A stretch of DNA of 64,000 nt from Microcystis aeruginosa Ma_MB_S_20031200_S102 (GCA_007095845.1 SFBI01000102.1:20374-84373), one strand, 5' to 3'; positions 17,886-26,277 are shown, counted from the first letter of the stretch. Translations and numbers: made by a program. Notes: generated by a model not told the origin, from the letters alone.

Positions 17886-18334
17886 CGTTTTTTTCTCTCG
17901 ATTTTTTCTCAAATCCCTCCGATAGGGAGAGTGTACCCAGTACAATTAAGTTTATCACTATTTTTTAAAAAGTGCATCAGCAACGCATAAACGACTGGGT
18001 AAGCTACGGTTAGTTGTTGACAATATCCCCTGATTGTGATTTTATCAAACTAGGGAGAGGTCTATTGAAATGATAATTCCGATGGATGAAAATGAAGACT
18101 TTCAACATTTAGAGGAGATGATTGTTAACGAAACGGATATCTTCGATATCTCGCTTTGGATCAACTTCTCCACGCACTCTTTACTTGCTGTCTAGACAGG
18201 GGAGCGTCTGTGTTAAAGCCGGACTTGACCATGACAGTAACCTCAGCAGACAAACTACCATCAGGATTTTGGCATGAAAATTCATGGTTTGAGCGGACTT
18301 TTCTCCCAATCTTGCTAACAATTAGGAACGGGAA
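17886..18334. other. Intergenic with a 41-codon ORF and a degenerate gene fragment
   Basis: Contains the small ORF at 18070-18195 and, around 18225-18300, a reading stretch SADKLPSGFW then NSWFER that resembles 19060-19140 on the far side of the toxin-antitoxin pair. Nothing else recognisable. Confidence 0.5.
18070..18195 (+). CDS. Small hypothetical protein (41 aa), possibly a truncated gene
   Basis: ATG at 18070 opens 41 codons: an acidic start MDENEDFQHLEEM and then a hydrophobic end ISLWINFSTHSLLAV. I do not recognise it. It is immediately followed by a degenerate fragment (to about 18300), so it may be the 5' part of a gene broken near 18195 rather than a functional small protein. Confidence 0.3.
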   Translation: MIIPMDENEDFQHLEEMIVNETDIFDISLWINFSTHSLLAV

Positions 18335-18757
18335 TTAATCGACCCAATTTTCTAAGAATAAATGAGGAATTTGTCTAAAATGTCGCAGATTTCTGGTTAC
18401 TAGCCTGGCTTGATTAGCTAAGGCGATACTAGCAATTAACAAGTCAGACCTGCCAATTTTGCGAAATTTAGAAATATCTTTTAAGCGGTCAAATTGATTG
18501 GCTGCATTTGGGTCAATTAAAATTACAGGAAGTTGATTTAATAAGGTTTCTGAACGAGAGAAAAGCTCTTGTGCTTTCAGTAAATCACTCCCTGAAAAAG
18601 CCTTAAGCAAATAATCTATCCGCCCGCGCAAAATTTCGAGCTTGGTGACAATCGTAATGGCGACTTCCTCATCTTGTAAGTTTTCCAATCGATTAATAAC
18701 GTTAGTGTTACCTGAGTGGAGATGAGTTAAAGTATCCGTGTCAAGAAGATACATCAT
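18335..18757 (-). CDS. vapC: VapC-type PIN toxin
   Basis: 140 residues of a typical type II VapC ribonuclease: YLLDTDTLTHL (first acidic residues), TIVTKLEILRGR (conserved glutamate), IGRSDLLIASIALA (conserved aspartate) and RLVTRNLRHFRQIPHL at the C-terminus. VapC toxins cleave tRNA or rRNA in the absence of antitoxin. The upstream gene overlaps by 17 nt and encodes a small antitoxin-like protein, as expected for a translationally coupled module. Two ATGs in tandem open the frame. Confidence 0.93.
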   Translation of the reverse strand: MMYLLDTDTLTHLHSGNTNVINRLENLQDEEVAITIVTKLEILRGRIDYLLKAFSGSDLLKAQELFSRSETLLNQLPVILIDPNAANQFDRLKDISKFRKIGRSDLLIASIALANQARLVTRNLRHFRQIPHLFLENWVD

Positions 18758-18965
18758 CGTCAGTTTCCGAACGTCCCCTGGCTTGGTAAATAGAATCTCT
18801 TAGGTCGGCCAAAGAACTATCATCGCTTAAAGCACCTGCCTGTTGCAGAAAAATAGCTTTACTATTTGGCGAAGAGTTAGAAGGAAAGGAAGTCTTCAAG
18901 GTTTTAGCCTCTTGCTCTAATAAAGTATCGCTGCTTAATTGTTCTGATTTTGGAGTAATTGTCAT
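18741..18965 (-). CDS. Antitoxin partner of the VapC toxin
   Basis: 74 residues, mostly disordered and acidic at the end (SETDDDVSS), with a short helical segment SSLADLRDSIYQARGR. I do not recognise a classic DNA-binding domain. It overlaps vapC by 17 nt and has a good AGGAG 6 nt before its ATG, so the position defines it as the antitoxin. In cyanobacteria such short, domain-poor antitoxins are common next to VapC genes. Confidence rests on context more than sequence. Confidence 0.75.
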   Translation of the reverse strand: MTITPKSEQLSSDTLLEQEAKTLKTSFPSNSSPNSKAIFLQQAGALSDDSSLADLRDSIYQARGRSETDDDVSS

Positions 18966-19026
18966 AATTGCTCCTGATTATTTATTAATATCTTATCATA
19001 ATGGGTATGGAAAAACTCTCAGTACA

Positions 19027-19142
19027 GGAAAAAAATTGTAAGGAATGAAGAAAATTGCGATGATTGGGCAGAGATTTCCTCGGACAAACGACCATCAGGG
19101 TTTAGGGATGATTCTTCATGGTTTGGACGGGCTGGAGTTTTA
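19027..19142 (+). pseudogene. Degenerate gene fragment, related to 18225-18300
   Basis: One plus-strand frame reads DDWAEISSDKRPSGFRDDSS then WFGRAGVLIFPESL and a stop at 19140-19142. The ATG-started frames upstream (near 19006) end within 15 codons, so it lacks a start: a fragment. The same motif order, (S-x-DK-x-PSGF ... SWF-x-R), appears at 18225-18300 on the other side of the vapC module. The end abuts the DUF4351 gene's stop. Confidence 0.45.
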
Positions 19143-20063
19143 ATTTTCCCTGAATCTTTGTAGCAGTTCTTCACGGGATAAATTTGCCAAAGAAAGAAGC
19201 AATCCGGTGCGTTCCGAGATGGGAAGTTGGGCGATCTTTTCTACTAGACCAGATAATTCCGAATCTAGGCTGCCAAAGCGTCCTTCCAGAAGACTGGCTA
19301 TCAGGGAATACCGTTCTTCTAAACTACCTTGTTGTATCCCTTCTTGCTTTCCTTCTAATTTCCACTCTTCCCTTTGTTGTAAATAAGCTGGTGATAAGTT
19401 CATGATGTCCTCCTGTTCTTCGGTACTTAAATTATCTCTCAATTCTAAGTTTTTGCGCCAGTTGGCCAGAATTTCTAATAAATTCTCTCGAAAAGGATTG
19501 CGTTCTGGCAGTTCAACTAACTCTTCAACTGCTCGTTTTTGGGTTCCTCCTTTACCTAATACTCTTAACCATAAGGTGTCTTCATTTACTGGTAATTGAT
19601 GAATGACAATGATACCCGCTTTGAGAGACCTCGCTAAAAAGTAAACCCCTGTTAACCAATTACTCTCATCGCTGTGAGTCCCGAAATCTTCAACCATTCT
19701 AGCTGAAAAGGTGGGCGTTAGAATCCATAAGAAAGGCAATTCTGCGACCGTCAGAGTTTTGTTTGACCGTTTCGCTTTTCTCAAGACATCCCCATGAACC
19801 GCGTATAACTTTGACAAACAACTGCGAATCTCTACCTCGGTCGGGGGATTGCGGAAAGGTTCAAACAAACAGGAAGTAGCCGCCATTTTTCCGAGTAATC
19901 CTAAAGGTAACTCAGTGGGAAGCGGTGAGCTAAAGGGTTCAAACCAGACATCGATTTCTTGAACCTCACTTTTTACTTTCTTACTTTTTCTAATCGTCCC
20001 TAGAGGTGTTAGTAATTCCTCCAGATATTCCTTGGCAAATTGGTCATGAATTTGGCGAGTCAT
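19140..20063 (-). CDS. DUF4351-domain protein (Rpn/PD-(D/E)XK-like)
   Basis: 307 residues. The N-terminal region (IHDQFAKEYLEELLTPLG, then VQEIDVWFEP with an acidic strand resembling the PD-(D/E)XK core) is like cyanobacterial Rpn/transposase-nuclease relatives. A low-complexity linker WKLEGKQEGIQQGSLEER leads to a C-terminal DUF4351 helix pair LEGRFGSLDSELSGL through LSREELLQRF. These proteins are highly multiplied in Microcystis-like genomes; their function is unknown and a nuclease or recombination role is inferred. It sits between toxin-antitoxin modules, consistent with an accessory region. Confidence 0.8.
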   Translation of the reverse strand: MTRQIHDQFAKEYLEELLTPLGTIRKSKKVKSEVQEIDVWFEPFSSPLPTELPLGLLGKMAATSCLFEPFRNPPTEVEIRSCLSKLYAVHGDVLRKAKRSNKTLTVAELPFLWILTPTFSARMVEDFGTHSDESNWLTGVYFLARSLKAGIIVIHQLPVNEDTLWLRVLGKGGTQKRAVEELVELPERNPFRENLLEILANWRKNLELRDNLSTEEQEDIMNLSPAYLQQREEWKLEGKQEGIQQGSLEERYSLIASLLEGRFGSLDSELSGLVEKIAQLPISERTGLLLSLANLSREELLQRFREN

Positions 20064-20143
20064 TCAAATTAATAATCAAGCATAAAAAGGACGGTAATAA
20101 TCTTATTATATCATTAATTAAAAAGGAATCCAATCGACAATAT

Positions 20144-20473
20144 CTATTCTTTCGCTTCGGTAGTTTCCCAAATCATAATTAATTCTTCGGCTAGTTTTCC
20201 CATTGTTGTGGTGGGACGTATCCAAAACAGTCCCCAGATTTGTTGATTTTTTTGCCAATATTCTTCTAAATGTTCAGGCATACTGGTACGATTATCTGTC
20301 ACCAAGAGTCGTTGAGATAATCCTAAATAGTGTAAAACATCAGGGTCAAGAGTTCCTAACGGTGGTGTATTCGGCTCTCCAATGCGTAAAATATCTATCT
20401 CTGGATTTAACCTTAAGACAGCGACTTTCAAGCGGGGGGATAAGTTTTCATCGAGTAAAAACTTGATTTTCAT
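20144..20473 (-). CDS. DUF5615 PIN-like toxin
   Basis: 109 residues. Begins KFLLDENLSPRL, the signature of DUF5615 (Mut7-C-like PIN fold), with RLLVTDNRTSMPEHL supplying the second acidic site. The family is a presumed ribonuclease toxin. Its start overlaps the stop of the DUF433 gene by 4 nt (20470-20473), and DUF433-DUF5615 pairs are an established toxin-antitoxin arrangement, so I call it the toxin of this pair. Confidence 0.9.
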   Translation of the reverse strand: MKIKFLLDENLSPRLKVAVLRLNPEIDILRIGEPNTPPLGTLDPDVLHYLGLSQRLLVTDNRTSMPEHLEEYWQKNQQIWGLFWIRPTTTMGKLAEELIMIWETTEAKE

Positions 20474-20796
20474 ACCCTGACAGAATCTTGCCTTTGCTGT
20501 TTAATTTTTCTCATCTTTTCTCGTTGAGGTGAAGGATGTTTTAGGGCCTCATGGTAGCGAGTCTCTCGCCAATTCTGGAGGCGCAATAAATAGGCATCAA
20601 TTTTTTGCCGATTCTGTAAATAATAAGTAATAGTAGCGTAGATTTTCTCTAAACTTAGATCGGGATAGATAGCATTTATTTCTTCTGGGGTATAGCCTTC
20701 CAAGAAATAAAAGAGTACGTTGTCAATTCCGAGGCGATGACCTTTTATTCTAATATCATCTTCGGAGATAAATAAGAAATAATCTTCTAGTTGCAT
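20470..20796 (-). CDS. DUF433 antitoxin
   Basis: 108 residues. The N-terminal half matches DUF433: a strand DDIRIKGHRLGIDNVLFYFL followed by the winged helix EGYTPEEINAIYPDLSLEKI, and a helix ITYYLQNRQKID. The tail is basic (REKMRKIKQQRQ). DUF433 proteins are DNA-binding antitoxins that pair with DUF5615 toxins. The ATG follows AAGGGGAAAATTAATT. The stop overlaps the toxin start, implying translational coupling. Confidence 0.9.
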   Translation of the reverse strand: MQLEDYFLFISEDDIRIKGHRLGIDNVLFYFLEGYTPEEINAIYPDLSLEKIYATITYYLQNRQKIDAYLLRLQNWRETRYHEALKHPSPQREKMRKIKQQRQDSVRV

Positions 20797-21253
20797 AATT
20801 AATTTTCCCCTTAATTTTATTTCATTTTTACCGCTTATTTATAGTATTTCCTGTTCACAGGAGGTACATTATCAATGTTAAAAAGTTTAATCAGCAAAGG
20901 TTTAACTGTGTCACACAGGTGTGAGAACCTCTATATTAATGTTTTATCATAATTAGTTTACCTTGTGCTTCCCTTGTTTTCAAACCTTTAACCGGGATAA
21001 ACTGCCCCGCTGTCATAACCCCGGCTGCTATGCTGGCAGCCACTATGACGGAGCTACTTTAACGGGAAGTGTGGATTATCGGCTGGCCGCCGAAATATGT
21101 CGGGAACTCGATGCCATCGAGCGAAAGAATTGACGGGATTATCGAAATCCACCTATCGACTATCGGCAAAAATCTGAGACAGTGCCAGCGCACATCTACT
21201 GAGGAAAGGTCAGCGCGGCAGAAGCATCAAGCGGTTTTGGGGAAATTGAACGG
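20797..21253. other. Intergenic with MITE and degraded coding remnant
   Basis: Holds the 96-bp MITE at 20840-20935. From about 20991 to 21128 a plus-strand frame reads PRCHNPGCYAGSHYDGATL and then VDYRLAAEICRELDAIERKN before a stop; it looks like a piece of a real gene but I cannot name it and there is no start. The flanks are in the accessory stretch. Confidence 0.4.
20840..20935. mobile_element. 96-bp MITE, copy 1
   Basis: Starts TATAGTATTTC and ends GAACCTCTATA (imperfect terminal inverted repeats). Internally near-identical to 22568-22663, including TTAATCAGCAAAGGTTTAAC. Same length and orientation as copy 2. Confidence 0.85.
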
Positions 21254-21734
21254 TCATTCCTTAAATGGCGCAGGTTGAACGATTTTGGTGTTTACTGTCC
21301 CAATTGCGTACTGCCCTCTTAAAACAGCGATCGCCGACCCATCGTTAAACGTAATTGTACTACCAGCAGAAGTAGAGTAGTCGGAGAAACAGGCGAGTAA
21401 ATGACCTAACGAGAGTGCGGTCTCGCGCATCGAGTGCCTTCGGCAGCGCTGTCAGCCAATTGCCCAGGAAGTAGCCGATGGGGAGGGAGACAGCCCCTAT
21501 CAAACCCGTCGCCAAAAGAGAGTGGGTGATGCTGCGGTGGGGGAACCTGTCTTCCAGGAAGCTGCTGATAGGGAAGAAGATTTTGCCGATGGTTGAGGTG
21601 GTGATGTCAATGTCCGGTAACTGCGAACCCAGGACAGCTAAACCCAACGCCATCGGGTCAGCAGTTCCTATGACTAAGGATATGCTTGCTGCGGCGATGC
21701 TGGCGTGGGTAATGGACATGAAACCCAAAAACAT
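21254..21734 (-). pseudogene. YdjM-family membrane hydrolase, frameshifted
   Basis: Start ATG at 21734 has an excellent GAGGAGG 5 nt upstream. The frame gives ITHASIAAASISLVIG, LGSQLPDIDITTS and FPHRSITHSLLATGL, the DUF457/YdjM metal-dependent membrane hydrolase motifs (PDID and HRxxTHS). After LTALPKAL (about 21440) that frame becomes unrelated sequence ending at 21360, while the neighbouring frame continues with LSLGHLLACFSDYSTSAG, which resembles the expected LGYLSHILAD-LTPAG segment. The C-terminal helices are missing. A frameshift near 21430-21440 plus truncation is the simplest reading. Confidence 0.65.
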
Positions 21735-21768
21735 CAAAACCTCCTCAATTTTCCCCTGACAGCTATCT

Positions 21769-22116
21769 TTATTGTCCCGCTTCAGGAGCAACTGAAAAGT
21801 CAATCAACTCACTAAAATTCTTAATTTTCACTTCCCCGTCAGGAAAACGGGCAATAATATCCAACTCACCTCCCATCGCCTCAATGACCTTTCTTAAGTG
21901 ACTGACATACATATCCGTCCGCTTCTCTAAACGGGCGACGGCTGGCTGTTTGACCTTCAGTTTAGCTGCCAGTTCAACCTGGGACAGTTGCCTGGCTTGC
22001 CGCAACTCACTCAGAGCCATTTCTACCTTGAGTTGGGCAGTTTTTTCTGTGATCGCGGCTTGGCGTTCTTCAGAAAAATGCTCGGTCAGTTGGGAAAATT
22101 TACGGTGTCCACTCAT
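21769..22116 (-). CDS. HigA-like XRE antitoxin
   Basis: 115 residues with a helix-turn-helix of the XRE type: ALSELRQARQLSQVELAAKL followed by VKQPAVARLEKR, and VIEAMGGELDIIARF, which is the usual Xre antitoxin ending. The ORF opens with TTG at 22122, but the ATG at 22116 has AGGAGGG at a good distance. The gene overlaps the upstream RelE-like toxin gene. Toxin-first order is the higBA arrangement. It likely represses through the palindrome at 22482-22501. Confidence 0.9.
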   Translation of the reverse strand: MSGHRKFSQLTEHFSEERQAAITEKTAQLKVEMALSELRQARQLSQVELAAKLKVKQPAVARLEKRTDMYVSHLRKVIEAMGGELDIIARFPDGEVKIKNFSELIDFSVAPEAGQ

Positions 22117-22472
22117 AGCCAACCCTCCTTTCTAATCTCTTCCAGATAGATGTCATACAGCCTGTCAGCCAGGGGAATGTATTTTTCATAAAATCGGTCA
22201 TCTCCTGTCTTATCCCCGCCAATGAGTAGGATGGCGGTACGCCTCAGATCGAAGGCATAGAAGATTCTGATGGGCTTCCCGCCACTCTGCACCCGCAACT
22301 CTCTCATTTGGGAATGTTTAGAGCCGACAATGCCGGAAGAGTAAGGAAACGGAAGTAAGGAGCCTTTTTCCGCCAGCAGGTTGACCACAGCCACAATATC
22401 GTCCTGCTCTCTGTCGCTGAGTCTATCCCACCAGTTGCCAAATTCGTCTGTGTATTCGATTTCCCATGCCAT
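22113..22472 (-). CDS. HigB-like (RelE/Gp49 family) toxin
   Basis: 119 residues: EYTDEFGNWWDRLSDREQDD, MRELRVQSGGKPIRIFYAFD, and ILLIGGDKTGDDRFYEKYIP mark the phage-derived Gp49/HigB branch of the RelE superfamily. Such toxins cleave mRNA at the ribosome. The gene precedes and overlaps its XRE antitoxin. There is no visible ribosome-binding site before the ATG at 22472; the -10 element ends only 6 nt upstream, suggesting a leaderless transcript. Confidence 0.9.
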   Translation of the reverse strand: MAWEIEYTDEFGNWWDRLSDREQDDIVAVVNLLAEKGSLLPFPYSSGIVGSKHSQMRELRVQSGGKPIRIFYAFDLRRTAILLIGGDKTGDDRFYEKYIPLADRLYDIYLEEIRKEGWL

Positions 22473-22478
22473 GCTGGT

Positions 22479-22501
22479 ATTATATTACATAGATGTAATA
22501 T
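22479..22501 (-). promoter_or_regulatory. HigBA operator palindrome overlapping the -10 box
   Basis: Perfect inverted repeat ATATTACAT (22482-22490) / ATGTAATAT (22493-22501) with a 2-nt centre. On the minus strand TATAAT sits at 22479-22484, overlapping the palindrome, and ends 6 nt before the higB start codon. Position and symmetry fit an autoregulatory operator. Confidence 0.7.
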
Positions 22502-23239
22502 TAGGGGGTGAATCCTGTTTACGAATCAATTAGGTGCGCTATGTAAGTAGGTGGGTGGAATTAAATATATAGCGTTTCCTGTTCGCAAGAGGTACATTGT
22601 CGATAGTGAAAAGCTTAATCAGCAAAGGTTTAACTGTACCACACAGGTGTGAGAAACGCTATAAAATGAACGTAGGTTAAGTTGAAGCATGAAACCCAAC
22701 GCCCGATTATGTTACGCTACCGCTAACCCATCCTACAAATAATTGTGCCTACCTAAGTACCTAAGCAAAATTAATTACACATATCTAACCCCCTCTTGCC
22801 TTTTGCCTCTTGCCTTTTGCCTATCTTTACTAGGAAATTAATTTTGCACGACTACTTACTTAGAACTTACTGAAAGTAAGTGAATCGCTCTTGAATTTTC
22901 GGCGGGTGCATTTCAATTTGGTCGAAATATCTATATTACATTTTGGGCGCATCGATCAACTCACTGACCACGATGCGCCCCTATCATTGGCGCAATAACT
23001 GACAAGCGATCGGTTTTTCCTCCGGGGTAAGGTGGAACCTGATCCCAAGGAATCTTTTTCACTGGAAAGACGATCTGTTAATGTACGGCTGTAATGCCTG
23101 ATTTTGTCCTATAGGTCTAATAAAGTTGTTAAGTATTGCCCTTATCGATCGAGATCGGGTTAGCTTGGAGATAGCAGTGAGCATTCAGCTTTAAACACTT
23201 AATAACTGCTAACCTAATCACTGATAAGGGAGTTTTTTC
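22502..23239. other. Intergenic upstream of malQ with two repeats
   Basis: No gene. Contains MITE copy 2 (22568-22663) and then a dispersed repeat at about 22669-22765 shared with 42219-42325 (blocks AAGCATGAAACCCAACGCCC and TAACCCATCCTACAAATAAT). TTTTGCCTCTTGCC-type simple repeat follows at 22795-22822. The malQ leader has AAGGGAG before the ATG. Confidence 0.7.
22568..22663. mobile_element. 96-bp MITE, copy 2
   Basis: Perfect terminal inverted repeats TATAGCGTTTC / GAAACGCTATA enclosing 74 bp. Same internal sequence as 20840-20935. The outer TIR bases also match the ends of the 99-bp element at 55092-55190. Confidence 0.9.
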
Positions 23240-24742
23240 ATGGCTTTTAGCCGTTCTAGCGGTATTTTGCTTCATCCCACCAGTCACCCCGGACGTTACG
23301 GGATTGGAGAACTAGGTAGGGAAGCCTATCAATTTATCGATTTTTTGGCTCAAAGTGGTCAAAAACTCTGGCAAATTCTCCCTTTAGGTCCCACGGGGTA
23401 CGGTAACTCTCCCTACATGAGTTTTAGTGCCATTGCTGGCAATCATCTCCTGATTAGTCTCGATATTCTTCGGGAAAAAAACCTGCTTAGTGAGGCAGAT
23501 TTCGAGGATATTCCCGATTTTCCCCTCGATCAAGTGGATTTCGATAAATTGATCGCATGGAAAATTCCCCTACTTAGAAAGGCGGCGAGCAATTTTGTCA
23601 AGGGTTCTGACACAATTCTTTACAAACAGTTTGCTGGCTTTTGTGGTGGCAATGCTGATTGGTTAGAGGATTATGCCCTATTTATGGCTTTATCCCACGC
23701 TTACCAGGGTAAAGTCTGGATGGAATGGCCGACAGAAATTCGCGAACGTCATTGGGGTGCGTTGGAAACACCGAAACAGGAGTTACAAGAGGAGATTTTT
23801 CTGCACAAATTCCTGCAATTTGAGTTTTTTGAGCAGTGGTTAGCCCTAAAACGCTATGCTAACTCCCTCGGTATCGAGATTATCGGTGATATCCCCATTT
23901 ATGTCTCCCATAATAGCGCCGATGTTTGGGCAAATCCGCAGGTTTTCCGACTAGATCCCCAAACTGGTAATCCCTTGGAAGTGGCCGGGGTTCCCCCGGA
24001 TTATTTCTCAGAAACGGGGCAATTATGGGGAAATCCTCTCTATAACTGGGATCATCTCAAAAATACGGGCTTTGATTGGTGGGTACGCCGTTTAAAAGGG
24101 GTTCTTTCCCTCGTCGATATCATCCGTATCGATCATTTTCGCGGATTAGAGGCCTATTGGGCCGTGGCTTTTGGCCAGGAAAACGCTATTAATGGTCATT
24201 GGCTAAAGGCCCCGGGTTATGATCTGTTTAATACTATTGGCGCTCGTTTGGGTAAATTGCCGATTATTGCCGAAGATTTGGGCGATATTGACCAAGCAGT
24301 TCTAGATTTTCGCGATCACTTTGCCTTCCCGGGGATGAAGATTCTTCACTTCGCTTTTGGGGGTGATGCGGGTAATCCCTATCTTCCTTTTAACGTCGAA
24401 CGCAACTGTGTGATTTATACCGGCACTCACGATAATAATACTACTGTGGGCTGGTTTCAGGATAACGCCAATGACTACGAAAAAGCGCGACTATATCAAT
24501 ATCTTGGCGCTCCCAGTGGTCAGGGAGTGGCTTGGGATCTGATTCGACTTGCCTATAGTTCCGTGGCTAATCAGGCGATCGTACCGTTACAGGATGTGTT
24601 AGGTTTAGGATCGGATGCGCGGATGAATACCCCCAGTGTCGCAGAAGGGAATTGGTCATGGCGCTATCGTCAGGAAGCTTTAACCAGAGAATATAGCGAG
24701 AGATTGCGAGATTTAGTCAATTTTTTTGGCAGAAATCGTTAA
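23240..24742 (+). CDS. malQ: 4-alpha-glucanotransferase (amylomaltase)
   Basis: 500 residues, standard length for GH77. It transfers alpha-1,4-glucan segments between chains, acting in glycogen/maltodextrin turnover in the cytoplasm. Visible active-site motifs: RIDHFRG with the nucleophile Asp298, IIAEDLGDI with the acid/base Glu345, and THDNNTTVGW with Asp398; the N-terminus has GILLHPTSHPGRYGIGELG, and LPLGPTGYGNSPY is the conserved entry loop. ATG at 23240 follows AAGGGAG at 8 nt. A clean intrinsic terminator follows at 24760-24786, so it is a single-gene unit on the plus strand. Confidence 0.98.
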   Translation: MAFSRSSGILLHPTSHPGRYGIGELGREAYQFIDFLAQSGQKLWQILPLGPTGYGNSPYMSFSAIAGNHLLISLDILREKNLLSEADFEDIPDFPLDQVDFDKLIAWKIPLLRKAASNFVKGSDTILYKQFAGFCGGNADWLEDYALFMALSHAYQGKVWMEWPTEIRERHWGALETPKQELQEEIFLHKFLQFEFFEQWLALKRYANSLGIEIIGDIPIYVSHNSADVWANPQVFRLDPQTGNPLEVAGVPPDYFSETGQLWGNPLYNWDHLKNTGFDWWVRRLKGVLSLVDIIRIDHFRGLEAYWAVAFGQENAINGHWLKAPGYDLFNTIGARLGKLPIIAEDLGDIDQAVLDFRDHFAFPGMKILHFAFGGDAGNPYLPFNVERNCVIYTGTHDNNTTVGWFQDNANDYEKARLYQYLGAPSGQGVAWDLIRLAYSSVANQAIVPLQDVLGLGSDARMNTPSVAEGNWSWRYRQEALTREYSERLRDLVNFFGRNR

Positions 24743-24759
24743 ATCTCAATCCTTTTTTC

Positions 24760-24786
24760 GAGACGTTACTCCTAACGTCTCTTTTT
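24760..24786 (+). terminator. Intrinsic terminator of malQ
   Basis: GAGACGTTA (24760-24768), loop CTCC, TAACGTCTC (24773-24781), then TTTTT. Perfect 9-bp stem. Confidence 0.93.
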
Positions 24787-24792
24787 GTCTGG

Positions 24793-25218
24793 TTAATGTG
24801 GGTGAGAATTTTTTAGCAATCTTTGCCGGATGCGATCGAGATTTTCTTGACTATTGACGGGTAAATGGGGTAGGGGTAATTCTAAATTGGGCCAATTACT
24901 CAAATCATGACAGGGACAGGATAAACCCGATTGGCCCAGTACCTCAATTGGTACTGGTATAGTACAACGAGCGCAGGGATGAAATTCCCATTGAGGGGAA
25001 AGTAAGTCTTGGATAGTTTGTTGAGTACCTTCTAGGTAACAATCGCCACTTTCAGGATCGAGCATTTTTTGCCAACAATCTTCAAACTCCGACGAATAGC
25101 GATCGCCATTGAAGATAGGCAGCGGAAATAGCATAGCTTGGTTTTTGGGACAAATAACTTTTTTTCCCAATTGAAACCAATGGGCGAGATACTGTTTAAC
25201 TGCGGAGGTGTCTGACAT
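24793..25218 (-). CDS. Conserved cyanobacterial hypothetical protein with Cys pairs
   Basis: 141 residues. I do not recognise a named family. A FHPCARCTIPVP segment and a GLSCPCHDL segment (about residues 80-104) could form a small zinc site. The rest is mostly helical with Trp-rich stretches. It starts with ATG at 25218 on the minus strand, 130 bp after argF's end, and runs into the malQ terminator region, so the terminator may serve both directions poorly. No operon partner is evident apart from possible read-through from argF. Confidence 0.65.
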   Translation of the reverse strand: MSDTSAVKQYLAHWFQLGKKVICPKNQAMLFPLPIFNGDRYSSEFEDCWQKMLDPESGDCYLEGTQQTIQDLLSPQWEFHPCARCTIPVPIEVLGQSGLSCPCHDLSNWPNLELPLPHLPVNSQENLDRIRQRLLKNSHPH

Positions 25219-25350
25219 ATAGTTTGTGTGGAGGCTGCCCTGATGATTGCTCTTATCCTCAATCCTAGCGTTAACTTCTGGTGTCGGACAGGTCTTAGGA
25301 TGATTGATGATCGAGTTTAATAATTATTTTAGGTAACTGAGCATTGGGAG

Positions 25351-26277
25351 CTAGATTAATCCCAATAAACTCACCATTAAAGCTTTTTGGGCGTGCATCC
25401 GATTTTCCGCTTGCTCCCAGACTTTTGATTGTACACCCTCGATCGCCCCGTCGGTAATTTCTTCACCCCGGTGAGCAGGTAAACAATGGAGAATAATCGC
25501 GTCTTTGTCAGCGTGACTCATTAGCTGTTCATTGACTTGGTAGGGCTGAAAAACGGGAATTCGGGCATCAGCGAGGCTTTCCTGTCCCATACTTGCCCAG
25601 ACATCAGTATAGACCACCTGAGAGTCTTTCACGGCCATAACGGGATCGTCGGTAATTAAGATTTTACTACCGGTTTTCTCGCCTATAGCTTGGGCGCTGG
25701 CGACAATTTCCCCATCCGGTTGATAGTTTGCGGGGGAAGCAACCCGCACATTTAACCCCATCAAAGCGCCACCTAAGAGGAGAGAATTAGCGACATTATT
25801 ACCATCCCCCACATAGGTGAGGTTAATTCCCCGTAAAGTCTGAAAAGTCTCTTGGATAGTCTGTAAATCGGCTAATATCTGACAGGGATGTTCTAAATCC
25901 GTTAAAGCGTTGATAATTGGAATGCGCGAATAATTAGCAAAAGCTTCTAAATCCTCTTGTTTAAAGGTGCGAACCGCGAGAATATCGAGATAGCGATCGA
26001 GTACCCTGGCTGTATCGGCTAAGGGTTCCCCGCGCCCCACTTGGGTTACACTGGGATTGAGATCGATCACCTGTCCCCCTAACTGGTACATAGCGACGGT
26101 AAAGGAAACCCGGGTCCTGGTGGAAGCTTTATAAAATAGCAATCCTAAGACTTTGTTGCAGCTAGGGTTAAGATTACCAGCTTTAAGCTCTGCCGATAGA
26201 TTGAGTAGGGCGCTGATTTCTTGGCTACTCATGTCGGTTATTCTTAAAACATCTCGTCCTTTTAAAGTGGCTACCAT
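25351..26277 (-). CDS. argF: Ornithine carbamoyltransferase
   Basis: 308 residues. Catalyses carbamoyl phosphate plus ornithine to citrulline in arginine biosynthesis. Motifs: carbamoyl-phosphate site STRTR (52-56), HPCQ (130-133), the ornithine-site DVWASMGQE and HCLPAHRGEE near residue 265. Length and motif order are those of anabolic OTC. Start ATG 26277 gives MVATLKGRDVLRI, standard for cyanobacteria. It is a single gene with an intergenic region rich in repeats upstream. Confidence 0.98.
   Translation of the reverse strand: MVATLKGRDVLRITDMSSQEISALLNLSAELKAGNLNPSCNKVLGLLFYKASTRTRVSFTVAMYQLGGQVIDLNPSVTQVGRGEPLADTARVLDRYLDILAVRTFKQEDLEAFANYSRIPIINALTDLEHPCQILADLQTIQETFQTLRGINLTYVGDGNNVANSLLLGGALMGLNVRVASPANYQPDGEIVASAQAIGEKTGSKILITDDPVMAVKDSQVVYTDVWASMGQESLADARIPVFQPYQVNEQLMSHADKDAIILHCLPAHRGEEITDGAIEGVQSKVWEQAENRMHAQKALMVSLLGLI

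Noticed and set aside
17930..17945. LexA-like site GTACCCAGTAC before the oxidoreductase gene
   Set aside because: Half-site spacing (3 nt) does not fit the cyanobacterial consensus as I know it; no supporting repeats.
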